In this document: one piece after another, positions 8,078 to 17,004 of the stretch
Numbering within the stretch: the first letter of the stretch is position 1
Layout of the letters: each line of letters begins with the position of its first letter
Assembly: GCA_018241505.1 (NCBI GenBank)
Contig: JAFEDS010000031.1
Coordinates: forward strand, 1 to 64,000
Reading direction: 5' to 3'
Origin: Pseudomonadota bacterium
GTDB taxonomy: Bacteria; Pseudomonadota; Gammaproteobacteria; Steroidobacterales; Steroidobacteraceae
Length of the DNA: 64,000 nucleotides
Made by a program: the position numbers and the translations under genes
The notes under the pieces: generated by a model
The model's input: the letters and a program-made list of their open reading frames with translations, nothing else
What the model was told of the DNA's origin: nothing
Databases searched by the model: none

Positions 8078-9400
8078 ATGCAGCCAGCGACACAGGCTTG
8101 GTGGTTCGCAGTGGGCCGGCTTCTGGCCACGGCCCTCGTGGGCTTCGTGCTCGGCTGGCTGTTCGGCAATGTCTGGATTGGCCTGGGGGTGGCGCTGGCC
8201 CTGCACCTCGGCTGGCAACTCATCAACCTGTTTCGCCTGGAATGGTGGCTGCGACATCGCAGCTTCGCCGATCCGCCCGATGTCGGCGGTGTGTTCGGCG
8301 AAATCATTGCGCAGATTGTGCGGCTGCATCGGCGCAAGCGTTTCCACAAACAGCGCTTCGTCCAGCTCATGCGTCAGTTGCAACGCTCGACGGCGGCGCT
8401 GCCCAACGGCGTCGTCATATTGAATGCGCAACGGGAGATCATCTGGTTCAACCGGATGGCCGCGCGACTACTGGACCTGCGCCGCACCGCCGACCTGGGG
8501 CTGCGGATAGAGAATCTACTGCGTTCGCCGCAGTTTGCGCGCTACCTGGAAATCGGTGATTTCGCGAGCCCCATTGTCATTCGCACCACCCGGGGCGATG
8601 ACCAGTACCTGTCATTGCAGATGGTCCCATATGGTGAAGGGCAGCAGTTGCTGCTCGTCAGTGATGTCTCGCGCCAGATGCGCCTCGAAGCCATGCGCAA
8701 GGACTTCGTCGCCAACGCCTCGCACGAGCTGCGCTCGCCATTGACTGTCATTTCCGGGTACCTCGAGACGTTGAGTCAGGATCCCGCTCTCGATCGCGAT
8801 CTGCAGGGGCCGGTGACCGAGATGCGCCGCCAGGCCGAACGCATGACCGCAATCATCCGCGACCTGCTCGAGCTGTCGCGTCTCGAAGAGACCGACGAAA
8901 TGTTGGGCGGGGAGCCGATCGACATTGCGCCGTTATTGTCCATGTTGCGTAAAGACGTAGTTGCACGGCCCGTGCACCCACGGGATATCAAGATTCGTAT
9001 CGACAGCGACGCCCAACTTCTGGGTGACCAACCGGAGATCCATTCGGCGTTTTCCAACCTCGTCGACAATGCCGCGAAGTACACGTCGGCGGAAGGCTCA
9101 ATTGAGATGCGCTGGTGGGTGGACGACGAAGGCGCGCATTTCTCTGTTGCAGATACGGGTATGGGTATTCCGCCGGAGCACATTCCACGGCTGACAGAGC
9201 GTTTTTACAGGGTGGATGCCGGCCGCTCCCGCTCCACCGGCGGCTCAGGCCTCGGTCTGGCTATCGTGAAGCACGTTCTGCAACGCCACGGCGCCGAGTT
9301 GGAAGTGCAAAGCACCCTCGGCAGCGGTTCGCGCTTCATTTGCCATTTTCCACTGAGCCGGGTGCAGCTTGCCCGGGAATCGCGCAGCGAAGCGGTTTAA
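8078..9400 (+). CDS. phoR: Phosphate regulon sensor histidine kinase PhoR
   Basis: Inner-membrane kinase of 440 residues. Two hydrophobic N-terminal segments (about 8-30 and 32-50) form a hairpin with almost no periplasmic part, as in PhoR that senses through the Pst transporter. A basic stretch and a PAS domain (about 100-200) follow. The H-box ASHELRSPLTVISG carries His216. The ATPase domain shows the N-box DNAAKYT, G1 DTGMGIPPEH and G2 GSGLGLAIVKH. It phosphorylates PhoB under phosphate limitation and is kept off by Pst and PhoU. A weak hairpin with a T-rich tail (9410-9439) follows the gene. Confidence 0.96.
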   Translation: MQPATQAWWFAVGRLLATALVGFVLGWLFGNVWIGLGVALALHLGWQLINLFRLEWWLRHRSFADPPDVGGVFGEIIAQIVRLHRRKRFHKQRFVQLMRQLQRSTAALPNGVVILNAQREIIWFNRMAARLLDLRRTADLGLRIENLLRSPQFARYLEIGDFASPIVIRTTRGDDQYLSLQMVPYGEGQQLLLVSDVSRQMRLEAMRKDFVANASHELRSPLTVISGYLETLSQDPALDRDLQGPVTEMRRQAERMTAIIRDLLELSRLEETDEMLGGEPIDIAPLLSMLRKDVVARPVHPRDIKIRIDSDAQLLGDQPEIHSAFSNLVDNAAKYTSAEGSIEMRWWVDDEGAHFSVADTGMGIPPEHIPRLTERFYRVDAGRSRSTGGSGLGLAIVKHVLQRHGAELEVQSTLGSGSRFICHFPLSRVQLARESRSEAV

Positions 9401-9457
9401 GTTTTCCCCGCAACTCCATGTTGCACTTGCTTTATTTTTAAGAAATTGTTCGCCCGG

Positions 9458-9475
9458 CTGTCATCTGGACGACAC
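9458..9475 (+). promoter_or_regulatory. PhoB box upstream of the plcP-like operon
   Basis: CTGTCAT (9458-9464), four bases, then ACGACAC (9469-9475). The first half-site is a perfect match to the consensus CTGTCAT/C. The second keeps the 3' CAC and the spacing. It lies 23 bp before the phosphoesterase start. That is close, so the promoter geometry would be tight, or the true start is slightly downstream. Confidence 0.6.
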
Positions 9476-9497
9476 ACCGTTCTAAGACTCTGGGCGC

Positions 9498-10304
9498 ATG
9501 ACGAGCGGCCACGCCAAGCGATCTGTCAAAGTCCGCACCCTTTTTCTCTCCGATATCCATCTCGGCTACAAGCGTGCCCGCGCCCGGGAGCTGTCGGAGT
9601 TCCTGGCTGGCATTGATGCGGAGCGGATTGTCCTGGTCGGCGACATCATTGACGCCTTGAGCATGGGACAGCGCTTTTTCTGGAGCGCCGAGCACACGGA
9701 TGTCGTGCGTGCTTTGCTGGCAAAACGCCGCTCGGGTGCCCGGGTCATCTACATACCGGGCAATCACGATGCCAGCCTGGCCATGTTTGCCGAATTCCTC
9801 AGCGGCCAGTTTGAAGTGCATCGGGAGTGGGTCCATCGCACGACCCTGGGTCAGCGGCTGCTCGTGTGCCATGGCGACCGCTTCGACGGGATCGTTACTT
9901 GCGCCCCCTGGCTGGAAAAGCTGGGTGACGCGCTGTACTACATGGTGGTCGCCGCGAACCACTCTGTTAACAACGTGCGCCGGCGGTTGGGCAAGCCGTA
10001 CCTGCCGTTCGTAGAGCGCATCAAGCTCGGCATTGGCCCGAGCGTCCGGTACATTGAGAGATATGAGGAAGCGGCAACGAGGCACGCGCGAGCGGAAGGC
10101 TACGACGGAATCGTCTGCGGCCACATACACCGTGCCAACCTGCGGCAAATCGATGGTACTGTCTACTGCAATACTGGGGACTGGGTCGAATCCTGCTCAG
10201 CACTGATAGAAACACTGGACGGCGAGCTGCAGTTGCTGCGGTGGCCAAATGGTCGGCATCCGGCGCGCCGAACGACGACGCGCCTGGTGGCGGATGCCGC
10301 TTGA
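9498..10304 (+). CDS. PlcP-like metallophosphoesterase (annotated family: UDP-2,3-diacylglucosamine diphosphatase)
   Basis: Calcineurin-like phosphoesterase, 268 residues, no signal peptide. Metal-binding motifs in order: SDIHLG (Asp19, His21), VGDIID (Asp49), PGNHD, HGDRFD and GHIH near 215. The GDWVESC ending of the core is typical of the branch often annotated as LpxH-like. Members of that branch linked to a GT4 gene and a PhoB box are PlcP, which removes the phospho-head group of phospholipids to leave diacylglycerol (shown in Sinorhizobium and marine bacteria). Here the gene follows phoR, has its own PhoB box, overlaps the glycosyltransferase gene by four bases and is followed by phoU. 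I therefore infer a lipid-remodelling role. A genuine LpxH function in lipid A synthesis cannot be excluded from sequence alone, and I saw no other lpxH in the window. Confidence 0.8.
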   Translation: MTSGHAKRSVKVRTLFLSDIHLGYKRARARELSEFLAGIDAERIVLVGDIIDALSMGQRFFWSAEHTDVVRALLAKRRSGARVIYIPGNHDASLAMFAEFLSGQFEVHREWVHRTTLGQRLLVCHGDRFDGIVTCAPWLEKLGDALYYMVVAANHSVNNVRRRLGKPYLPFVERIKLGIGPSVRYIERYEEAATRHARAEGYDGIVCGHIHRANLRQIDGTVYCNTGDWVESCSALIETLDGELQLLRWPNGRHPARRTTTRLVADAA

Positions 10305-11401
10305 GAGTCTGTATCGCAACGGACGCGTGGGAGCCGCAAACCAACGGCGTCGTCACCACCCTCAAGGCTACGATCGCCCAGCTCGGTGTTATGGGCCACG
10401 AAGTGCGGGTCATTTCGCCCAACGGCATGGCGAGTATCCCCGCGCCCAGCTACCCGGAAATCCGCTTGGCGATTTTCCCGGGCTTTCACATCGCACGCGC
10501 GATCGAGTCGTTCCGCCCCCATGCGATCCACATCGCAACCGAGGGCCCGATCGGCGTCGCGATGCGCCGCTATTGCCGCCGGCACAAGTTGCCTTTCACC
10601 ACGGCATATCACACACGCTATCCCGAATATCTCAACGCACGGTGGCCGATTCCTTTGGGCGTCAGCTACGCCTGGTTGCGAAGGTTTCACGGTGCCGCGG
10701 CTCGAACCTTCGTCAGCAGCAACAGCCTGAGCGAGCAGTTGTCGGCCATGCGGTTCGAGCACCTGCATCGCTGGCAGCGTGGTGTGAACCTGGAGTTGTT
10801 TCGGCCGGTGGCGGGACCCTTGCCCGCGGAGCTGGCAGGGGTACCGCGGCCCATCATGGCCTACATGGGCCGGGTGGCCGTGGAGAAGAACATCGAGGCT
10901 TTCCTGCGGCTGCAGGTGTCCGGCACCAAGTTGGTCATTGGCAATGGCCCGGCGCGCGAGGCTCTGAGCAAGAGCCACCCCGATGCGCTGTTCATTGGCT
11001 ATCGCTTTGGCGATGAGTTGGCAGCCATGCTGAGCGCGGCCGATGTATTCGTCTTTCCGAGCCTCACGGATACCTTCGGGCTGGCAATGATCGAAGCGTT
11101 GGCCTGCGGCGTACCGGTGGCCGCATTCCCGGTTCCAGGGCCCATCGACGTCATCGAGCCAGGTGTGACTGGCGTCCTGAATGACGATCTGGCGGCTGCT
11201 ATACAGGGAGCCTTGGGGCTCAACCGACAGGTGTGCGCCGAGCGTGCCAAGGCATTTACGTGGGAGGCGGCCACCGAGCAGTTTCTCGACGGACTCGCAC
11301 CCATCCCGGCTACTGCACGCGCCGCGCTGTCCGGTTCCGGTTCGGCTATGATCGCGAGCAATGGCGCTCGCAGTCAGCCCCGCGCCGGAGATGCCAACTA
11401 A
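10301..11401 (+). CDS. GT4-family glycosyltransferase (Agt-like, probable glycolipid synthase)
   Basis: Retaining GT-B glycosyltransferase. The N-terminal Rossmann half begins RVCIATDAWEPQTNGVVTTL. The C-terminal half has the nucleotide-sugar motif PSLTDTFGLAMIEALACGVPVAAFP (E-x7-E type) at about 265-290 of this start. I chose TTG 10301 because it overlaps the upstream stop as TTGA and places the usual N-terminus at residue 2. ATG 10241 would overlap the phosphoesterase by 64 bases. Coupled to a PlcP-like gene, the best guess is transfer of a hexose or uronic acid to diacylglycerol during phosphate starvation. The sugar donor cannot be read from sequence. Its stop overlaps the phoU start (TAATG). 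Confidence 0.82.
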   Translation: MRVCIATDAWEPQTNGVVTTLKATIAQLGVMGHEVRVISPNGMASIPAPSYPEIRLAIFPGFHIARAIESFRPHAIHIATEGPIGVAMRRYCRRHKLPFTTAYHTRYPEYLNARWPIPLGVSYAWLRRFHGAAARTFVSSNSLSEQLSAMRFEHLHRWQRGVNLELFRPVAGPLPAELAGVPRPIMAYMGRVAVEKNIEAFLRLQVSGTKLVIGNGPAREALSKSHPDALFIGYRFGDELAAMLSAADVFVFPSLTDTFGLAMIEALACGVPVAAFPVPGPIDVIEPGVTGVLNDDLAAAIQGALGLNRQVCAERAKAFTWEAATEQFLDGLAPIPATARAALSGSGSAMIASNGARSQPRAGDAN

Positions 11402-12147
11402 TGGAAACAGCGGATCTCAGTCACCACATCTCACGCCGCTTCAACGAAGATCTCGAGCGGGTGCGCAGCAAAGTGCTGGGCATGGGTGGTTTTGTGGAGC
11501 AACAGCTCCACAAGGCAGTGACCGCGCTGGTCGAAGGCGATAGCACCCTGGGCGAATCGGTCGCGATGGACGACTACCAGGTCAACAACATGGAAGTCTC
11601 CATTGACGAAGAGTGCAGCCGCATTCTCGCGACCCGTGCCCCCGCGGCGGGCGACCTCCGGGTCATTGTCGCCATCATCAAGACCATCACCGATCTCGAG
11701 CGAATTGGCGACGAGGGTGAAAAGATCGGCTACATCGCTTCGCGTCTGGCGACGATGGAGCGTCCCGCGGACAAGTATCGCGAGATCAAGCATCTCGGTC
11801 GCGTCGTGTCGGAGATGGTCCACGATGCGTTGGATGCGTTCGCGCGAATGGACGTTGAGTCAGCTCTGCGAGTGGCCCGTCAAGACCGGCTGGTAGATGA
11901 AGAATACGAGTCGATCCAGCGTCAGGGCATTACATTCATGATGGAAGATCCCCGCACCATCCGCCGGATGCTGGATGTCATGTGGGTGGTTCGCGCATTG
12001 GAACGCATTGGCGACCACGCTAAGAACATCAGCGAATACGTTATCTATATGGTCCACGGAAAGGACATCCGTCACACGTCTCTGGACGATGTGGAGCGCG
12101 AACTGCGGAACGGGCGTGCCGCGGACGGCGCGACCGCAACTTCCTGA
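11401..12147 (+). CDS. phoU: Phosphate transport regulator PhoU (first copy)
   Basis: All-helical protein of 248 residues with two three-helix bundles and the metal-binding motifs of PhoU: DLERIGDEGEKIGY (about 99-112) and ALERIGDHAKNISEY (about 198-212). It links Pst to PhoR and keeps PhoR in its phosphatase state when phosphate is plentiful. It starts one base inside the glycosyltransferase stop, so it belongs to the plcP-GT4 operon rather than to pst. A second, shorter phoU closes the pst operon at 18739. Confidence 0.95.
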   Translation: METADLSHHISRRFNEDLERVRSKVLGMGGFVEQQLHKAVTALVEGDSTLGESVAMDDYQVNNMEVSIDEECSRILATRAPAAGDLRVIVAIIKTITDLERIGDEGEKIGYIASRLATMERPADKYREIKHLGRVVSEMVHDALDAFARMDVESALRVARQDRLVDEEYESIQRQGITFMMEDPRTIRRMLDVMWVVRALERIGDHAKNISEYVIYMVHGKDIRHTSLDDVERELRNGRAADGATATS

Positions 12148-12182
12148 TGCCATAAGGGCTTCCGTCGAGTACGATCGCGTTC

Positions 12183-12701
12183 GTGTCGACCAATCGCCGC
12201 CTCCTGAATTTCGCCGGCTTCATAGCCTGCGTTGCGCTTCTAGGCTATGCCTACTACACGCAATATGTCCTCGGCCTCGAGCCGTGTCCCTTGTGCATTT
12301 TTCAGCGTATCGGTGTTGCCGCGACCGGGGTGCTGTTCCTGATCGCAGGACTGCACAATCCGCGAGGGTGGGGTGCCCGGACCTACGCGGTGTTGATTGG
12401 TGTAGCTGCCCTCACCACCGCAGGCGTCGCTATTCGGCATCTCTACGTTCAGAGCCTGCCGCCCGGAACGATTCCGGCGTGCGGTGCGCCGCTCGATGTA
12501 CTGCTGCAGTTCACGCCCGTAACGGAGGTCATCCGCAAGGTCTTGACCGGCAGCGGCGAATGCAGCCAGGTCAACTGGAAGTTTCTCGGCCTCGCCATGC
12601 CCGCGTGGGTGCTGATTTGCGCCCTGGGCCTCGGCGCGCTGGGTGTGGTCACCAACACCCGGATCGGCCGGGCTAAGCCAGCAGGTTTCGCAATACGTTG
12701 A
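12183..12701 (+). CDS. dsbB: Disulfide bond formation protein DsbB
   Basis: Four-helix inner-membrane quinone reductase that reoxidises DsbA. The first periplasmic loop has the redox pair CPLC ([13 protein letters not shown], residues about 33-45). The second loop has two further cysteines (PACGAP and SGECSQ). Four hydrophobic segments match DsbB, and 172 residues is normal. The start is GTG, 35 bp after phoU. The 3' end overlaps the convergent dapE gene by 29 bp. Confidence 0.93.
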   Translation: MSTNRRLLNFAGFIACVALLGYAYYTQYVLGLEPCPLCIFQRIGVAATGVLFLIAGLHNPRGWGARTYAVLIGVAALTTAGVAIRHLYVQSLPPGTIPACGAPLDVLLQFTPVTEVIRKVLTGSGECSQVNWKFLGLAMPAWVLICALGLGALGVVTNTRIGRAKPAGFAIR

Positions 12702-13800
12702 CGTAGATCTGGTGGAGCTTGTCGATTTCCTCCACCCGGACGCACTCGTTCACCTTGTGAATGGTCGCATTCACCACCCCGAGCTCCACCACCTGCGCGC
12801 CCAGCGGCGCAATGAACCGCCCGTCGGAAGTGCCGCCCCCGGTCGAAATCTTCGGGCGCGAACCGGTCACTTCATGGACCGCAGCTCCCACAGCCTCCGA
12901 TAACGCCCCCGGCGCCGTGTAGAAAGGCTCGCCTGACACGTACCAGTCGATGGTGAATCGGACGCCGTGCTTCCTCAGGATGCCCTCAACTGTCTCCTTG
13001 AGGCGCTCCTGTGTCTGTATGGGCGAGTAGCGCAGATTGAAGCGGGCCTTCAGCTCACCGGGAATCACATTGGGCGCACCGGTGCCGGCATTGAAGTTGG
13101 AGATCTGAAAGCTGGTCGGCTGGAAGTGTTCCGTGCCTTCGTCCCATACGCGGCTCGTCAATTCGGCCAACGCGGGTGCAAAGGTATGCACGGGATTTTC
13201 AGCCAGGTGAGGGTAGGCCACGTGACCCTGCACACCGTGCACGGTGAGGCGACCGCTGAACGATCCGCGGCGACCGACCTTGATGGTGTCGCCAATCGCG
13301 GTCTCGCTCGAGGGCTCGCCAACAATGCAGTAGTCGATGCGTTCCTTCCGAGCGGCGAGGGTTTCGACTACACGCTTCGTGCCATCGACCGAGGGGCCTT
13401 CCTCATCGCTCGTGATCAAAAACGCAATGGTGCCTTTGTGATTCGGGTGGGCAGCTACGAACGCTTCGCAGGCCGTGACCATGGCCGCGAGGCCACTCTT
13501 CATGTCGGCGGCACCACGTCCATACAGCACGCCATCCTTGATGCTGGGAACGAACGGGTCGGTGCGCCATTCTTCCAGGGGACCCGTGGGGACGACGTCG
13601 GTATGGCCCGCAAAACAGAATACCGGGCCGCCGGACCCACGCCGGGCCCAGAAGTTCTCGACCGTGCCATACCGCAGAGTCTCAATCTGAAATCCGGCCG
13701 CGGCCAGGCGGGCGGTCATCACTGCCTGGCATCCCTCATCGGCGGGTGTCACCGAGGCGCGTGCCATCAGATCTTTAGTGAGCTCGAGGGTTTGCGACAT
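12673..13800 (-). CDS. dapE: Succinyl-diaminopimelate desuccinylase DapE
   Basis: M20-family di-zinc hydrolase giving LL-diaminopimelate and succinate in lysine and peptidoglycan synthesis. Motifs: GHTDVVPTG (His ligand) at about 68-76, [11 protein letters not shown] (bridging Asp) at about 97-107, and [11 protein letters not shown] (catalytic Glu) at about 132-142. GGTSDGRFI with the C-terminal histidine region follows. Start ATG 13800 gives 375 residues, the standard length, and [11 protein letters not shown] is the normal N-terminus. An in-frame ATG at 13926 would add 42 residues that look like leader sequence. dapD and dapC of the same pathway are at 36.7-38.8 kb. Confidence 0.95.
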   Translation of the reverse strand: MSQTLELTKDLMARASVTPADEGCQAVMTARLAAAGFQIETLRYGTVENFWARRGSGGPVFCFAGHTDVVPTGPLEEWRTDPFVPSIKDGVLYGRGAADMKSGLAAMVTACEAFVAAHPNHKGTIAFLITSDEEGPSVDGTKRVVETLAARKERIDYCIVGEPSSETAIGDTIKVGRRGSFSGRLTVHGVQGHVAYPHLAENPVHTFAPALAELTSRVWDEGTEHFQPTSFQISNFNAGTGAPNVIPGELKARFNLRYSPIQTQERLKETVEGILRKHGVRFTIDWYVSGEPFYTAPGALSEAVGAAVHEVTGSRPKISTGGGTSDGRFIAPLGAQVVELGVVNATIHKVNECVRVEEIDKLHQIYVNVLRNLLA

Positions 13801-13916
13801 GGGTGCAGGCGTGTCCTGGTGCACTGGGAGCGGGGAATCCGTGGGCCCGCGTTTATACGGCGGCCACCGCCCCACAGCAAGCCGTTTATTCCGGCGGATG
13901 AAAGGTTGAGGAAGGC

Positions 13917-13945
13917 CTGTCATCAAATCGTCACATTCCGGTCAT
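13917..13945 (+). promoter_or_regulatory. PhoB box upstream of pstS (three half-sites)
   Basis: CTGTCAT (13917-13923), TCGTCAC (13928-13934) and CGGTCAT (13939-13945), each 11 bp after the previous one. This is the clearest PhoB site in the window. It lies 89 bp before the pstS start, a normal distance for a class of promoter in which PhoB replaces the -35 element. It falls just upstream of dapE, outside its coding region. Confidence 0.85.
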
Positions 13946-14033
13946 GTAATGCGCTCCTGCGATGCGAGATGCTCGCCGGCGGCTGCCTGCCGCGCGGCAG
14001 CCTGCGGAAAATTTCTAAATGAGGAGGCGATCG

Positions 14034-15074
14034 ATGAATTTATTCAGCGTGCGACGAGTGCTCGTGGCGGCGGCAACGCTGTCGCTGGCCGTGACCGCGC
14101 AGGCGGCCGATATCTCGGGTGCCGGCGCAACGTTCCCCTATCCTGTGTACTCCAAGTGGGCGGATGCCTATAAGACGCAGACCGGTGTCGGATTGAACTA
14201 TCAGTCCATCGGCTCGGGCGGCGGCATCAAGCAGATCAAGGCAAAGACGGTGACCTTCGGCGCCACCGACAAGCCTCTGGAGCCGAAGGAGCTGCAGGAG
14301 GCGGGCCTGGTGCAATTCCCGATGATCATTGGCGGCGTGGTGCCGGTGGTCAATATCAAAGGCATCAAGGGTGGCGCGCTGACACTCGATGGCGCCACAG
14401 TGGCGAGCATCTACCTGGGCGAGATCACCAAGTGGAATGACCCGAAGATCAAGAAGCTGAACCCGAAGCTGGCTCTGCCGGCCACCGACATTGCCCCGGT
14501 GTATCGCTCGGACGGCTCGGGAACCAACTTCCTGTTCACGGACTACCTGTCGAAGTCCAGCCCGAAGTTCAAGGAGTCGATCGGTGCCAACGCCTCCGTG
14601 CAGTGGCCCACGGGCATCGGCGCCAAGGGCAACGAGGGCGTGGCCAACATGACCACCCAGACTGACGGTGCCATCGGCTATGTTGAGTATGCCTTTGCGA
14701 AGCAGAACAGCATGGCGTATGCCCTGTTGGTCAACAAGGGCGGCAAGGCCGTCTCGCCCAGCGCCGAGAGCTTCCAGGCTGCCGCCTCGAACGCCGACTG
14801 GGCGCACGCGCCCGGCTATTACCTGATCCTGACGGACCAGGCGGGGGCTGCGAGCTGGCCCATCACCGGCGCAAGCTTCATCCTCGTCTATGGCAATCCG
14901 CCCAAGCCCGCCGAAACGGCCGAAGCGCTCAAGTTCTTCGATTGGGCCTACCAAAAGGGTGCGAAAATGGCGGCCGACCTGGACTACGTACCGCTGCCGG
15001 AAGGCCTGATCAAGCAGGTACGCGCGACCTGGAAGTCGGACATCAAGGGTATACCGGCCATTGCGGCCAAGTAG
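14034..15074 (+). CDS. pstS: Phosphate ABC transporter substrate-binding protein PstS
   Basis: Periplasmic phosphate-binding protein, 346 residues. The signal peptide is about residues 1-25 (VLVAAATLSLAVTAQAA). The mature protein begins ADISGAGATFPYPVYSKWAD, whose AGATFP and later YRSDGSGTNFLFTDYL supply phosphate ligands. The start is ATG 14034 because AGGAGG sits at 14022-14027. That AGGAGG would lie inside the gene if ATG 14019 were used. First gene of pstSCAB1B2-phoU2, under the PhoB box at 13917. Confidence 0.97.
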   Translation: MNLFSVRRVLVAAATLSLAVTAQAADISGAGATFPYPVYSKWADAYKTQTGVGLNYQSIGSGGGIKQIKAKTVTFGATDKPLEPKELQEAGLVQFPMIIGGVVPVVNIKGIKGGALTLDGATVASIYLGEITKWNDPKIKKLNPKLALPATDIAPVYRSDGSGTNFLFTDYLSKSSPKFKESIGANASVQWPTGIGAKGNEGVANMTTQTDGAIGYVEYAFAKQNSMAYALLVNKGGKAVSPSAESFQAAASNADWAHAPGYYLILTDQAGAASWPITGASFILVYGNPPKPAETAEALKFFDWAYQKGAKMAADLDYVPLPEGLIKQVRATWKSDIKGIPAIAAK

Positions 15075-15093
15075 ACTCACTGGCAAACAGCCG

Positions 15094-15154
15094 GCCCCGC
15101 GCAATCGTGCCCGGGGCGTTCATAGCGGCGGCTGTCCCACGGGGGACGGCCGCC
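15094..15154 (+). promoter_or_regulatory. Two stem-loops between pstS and pstC
   Basis: Hairpin 1 pairs GCCCCG (15094-15099) with CGGGGC (15112-15117). Hairpin 2 pairs 15127-15138 with 15143-15154, twelve base pairs with one G-U and a four-base loop, ending ten bases before the pstC ribosome-binding site. No T-run follows, so these are not plain terminators. The likely role is to protect the pstS mRNA end and lower permease expression relative to the binding protein. Confidence 0.6.
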
Positions 15155-15170
15155 ATTTGCGTTGGAGATC

Positions 15171-16142
15171 ATGAATACAACGGCCGCTGCATTTGATACA
15201 CGGCATGCCGCCAGGCAGCGTTTCCGGGAAAATCTGTTCAAGGGAGCCACGCTGTGCGCAGCGTTGCTCGTGCTTCTGCTGTTGGGCGGTGTGGTGCTGT
15301 CACTGTTGCACGGCTCCTGGCCCGCCTTCTCGCACTTCAAATTCGCCTTCCTGACGCGCGAGGTCTGGAATCCGGTCACCGATGAGTTTGGGGCCCTTGC
15401 GCCCGTGTACGGCACACTGGTGACTTCGCTGATTGCGATGCTCATCGCGATCCCCATCAGCTTCGGCATCGCCATGTTCCTCACCGAGCTGGCACCGGCC
15501 TGGCTGAAGCGCCCCGTGGGTGTGGCAATCGAGTTGCTCGCCGCGGTGCCCAGCATCATCTTCGGCATCTGGGGCCTGTTTGTGCTGGCGCCGGTGCTGC
15601 AGCGTCACGTGCAACCGACGCTGATTGAGTATCTCGGACCGTTGCCGATCGTCGGCAAGCTGTTTCATGGACCGCCGTTCGGTATCGGCGTGCTCACCGC
15701 ATCCATTGTGCTGGCGATCATGGTGTTGCCGTTCATCTCGGCGGTGATGCGCGACGTGTTTGAAACCGTACCGGATGTGTTGAAGGAGTCCGGCTACGGA
15801 CTCGGCGCCACCACCTGGGAAGTTGTCTGGAAAGTCGTCGTGCCGTATTCGCGCACCGGCATCGTCGGCGGCATCATGTTGGGATTGGGGCGTGCGCTGG
15901 GGGAGACGATGGCCGTTACCTTCGTGATCGGTAACGCGCATCGCATCAGTCCTTCGCTGCTCGCGCCCGGCACGACCATCTCGGCCTCGATTGCCAATGA
16001 ATTCACCGAAGCGGTGGGGGATTTGTATACCTCATCGCTCGTCGCGCTCGGTGCGCTGCTGTTCCTGATCACCTTCGTGGTGATCGCGGCCGCGCGATTC
16101 ATGCTGCTGCGCCTCGACCGGCGCGCGCTCTCATCGGTATGA
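15171..16142 (+). CDS. pstC: Phosphate ABC transporter permease PstC
   Basis: Inner-membrane permease subunit, 323 residues from ATG 15171 (GGAG at 15164). Six hydrophobic segments are visible. The phosphate-permease signature [21 protein letters not shown] is at about 122-142. The ABC coupling loop [25 protein letters not shown] (EAA-type, at about 205-229) is followed by [16 protein letters not shown]. Forms the channel with PstA. A TTG at 15162 is a poorer start. Confidence 0.96.
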   Translation: MNTTAAAFDTRHAARQRFRENLFKGATLCAALLVLLLLGGVVLSLLHGSWPAFSHFKFAFLTREVWNPVTDEFGALAPVYGTLVTSLIAMLIAIPISFGIAMFLTELAPAWLKRPVGVAIELLAAVPSIIFGIWGLFVLAPVLQRHVQPTLIEYLGPLPIVGKLFHGPPFGIGVLTASIVLAIMVLPFISAVMRDVFETVPDVLKESGYGLGATTWEVVWKVVVPYSRTGIVGGIMLGLGRALGETMAVTFVIGNAHRISPSLLAPGTTISASIANEFTEAVGDLYTSSLVALGALLFLITFVVIAAARFMLLRLDRRALSSV

Positions 16143-16155
16143 GGAGGGCACTCGC

Positions 16156-17004
16156 GTGAAACGTCGAATGATGCGCAAAGTCACCAACGTCGTCGCCCTG
16201 TGTCTGTCGGGATTGGCTACGGCGATTGGTTTGTTCTTCCTCGGCGCCATTCTCTGGACTCTGTTCTCGAAAGGCATCGCCGGAATGTCGGTCGCGCTGT
16301 TCACCCAGAACACACCGCCGCCCGGCAGCTCCGGCGGACTCCTGAACGCAATCTACGGCAGCGTGGTCATGACGCTGATCGGCATTCTCGTCGGCGCCCC
16401 GATCGGCATGTTGGCGGGAACTTACCTGGCGGAGTACGGCCGCGGCTCGCGCCTGAGCGCGGTGATCCGCTTCGTCAACGATGTGTTGTTGAGCGCGCCG
16501 TCGATCATCATCGGCCTGTTCATCTACGAATTGCTCGTCATCCGGATGGGGCACTTCTCGGCGCTCGCCGGCGGTGTTGCATTGGCGGTGATTGCGATCC
16601 CCGTGACGGTGCGTACCACCGAGGACATGTTGAATCTCGTGCCGCAGGGAATGAAGGACGCCTCCACCGCAATGGGGGCCTATCCCTGGCGAACCATCAC
16701 GAGCATCATCTACCCGGCAGCCCGCAGCGGTATTGTCACGGGTCTGTTGCTTGCCGTCGCGCGCATCAGCGGTGAGACCGCGCCGCTGTTGTTCACGGCC
16801 CTCAACAATCAATTCTGGAGCACCAACCTGCAGGCGCCGATGGCCAACCTGCCGGTGGACATCTTCCTGTTCGCGCTCAGCCCGTACAAGAACTGGCAGT
16901 CACTGGCCTGGTCGGGTGCGCTGCTGGTGACGCTGACGATCCTGTTGCTCAGCATCTCGGCGCGGATTGCCGTGTCCGCATCGGGCGGAGGGGCCAAGCG
17001 TTGA
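16156..17004 (+). CDS. pstA: Phosphate ABC transporter permease PstA
   Basis: Second permease half, 282 residues. It starts with GTG preceded by GAGGAGG at 16141. Six membrane segments. [18 protein letters not shown] and the coupling loop [25 protein letters not shown] with [14 protein letters not shown] are the family blocks. It overlaps pstB1 by four bases (TTGA). Confidence 0.96.
   Translation: MKRRMMRKVTNVVALCLSGLATAIGLFFLGAILWTLFSKGIAGMSVALFTQNTPPPGSSGGLLNAIYGSVVMTLIGILVGAPIGMLAGTYLAEYGRGSRLSAVIRFVNDVLLSAPSIIIGLFIYELLVIRMGHFSALAGGVALAVIAIPVTVRTTEDMLNLVPQGMKDASTAMGAYPWRTITSIIYPAARSGIVTGLLLAVARISGETAPLLFTALNNQFWSTNLQAPMANLPVDIFLFALSPYKNWQSLAWSGALLVTLTILLLSISARIAVSASGGGAKR

Noticed and set aside
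9498-10304. Straight assignment of the phosphoesterase as LpxH
   Set aside because: The PhoB box, the coupled GT4 gene and the position next to phoR argue for a PlcP-type role, although LpxH activity cannot be formally excluded.
14040-15104. Antisense frame of about 350 codons opposite pstS
   Set aside because: No ribosome-binding site, no family motif, and pstS on the other strand is certain.
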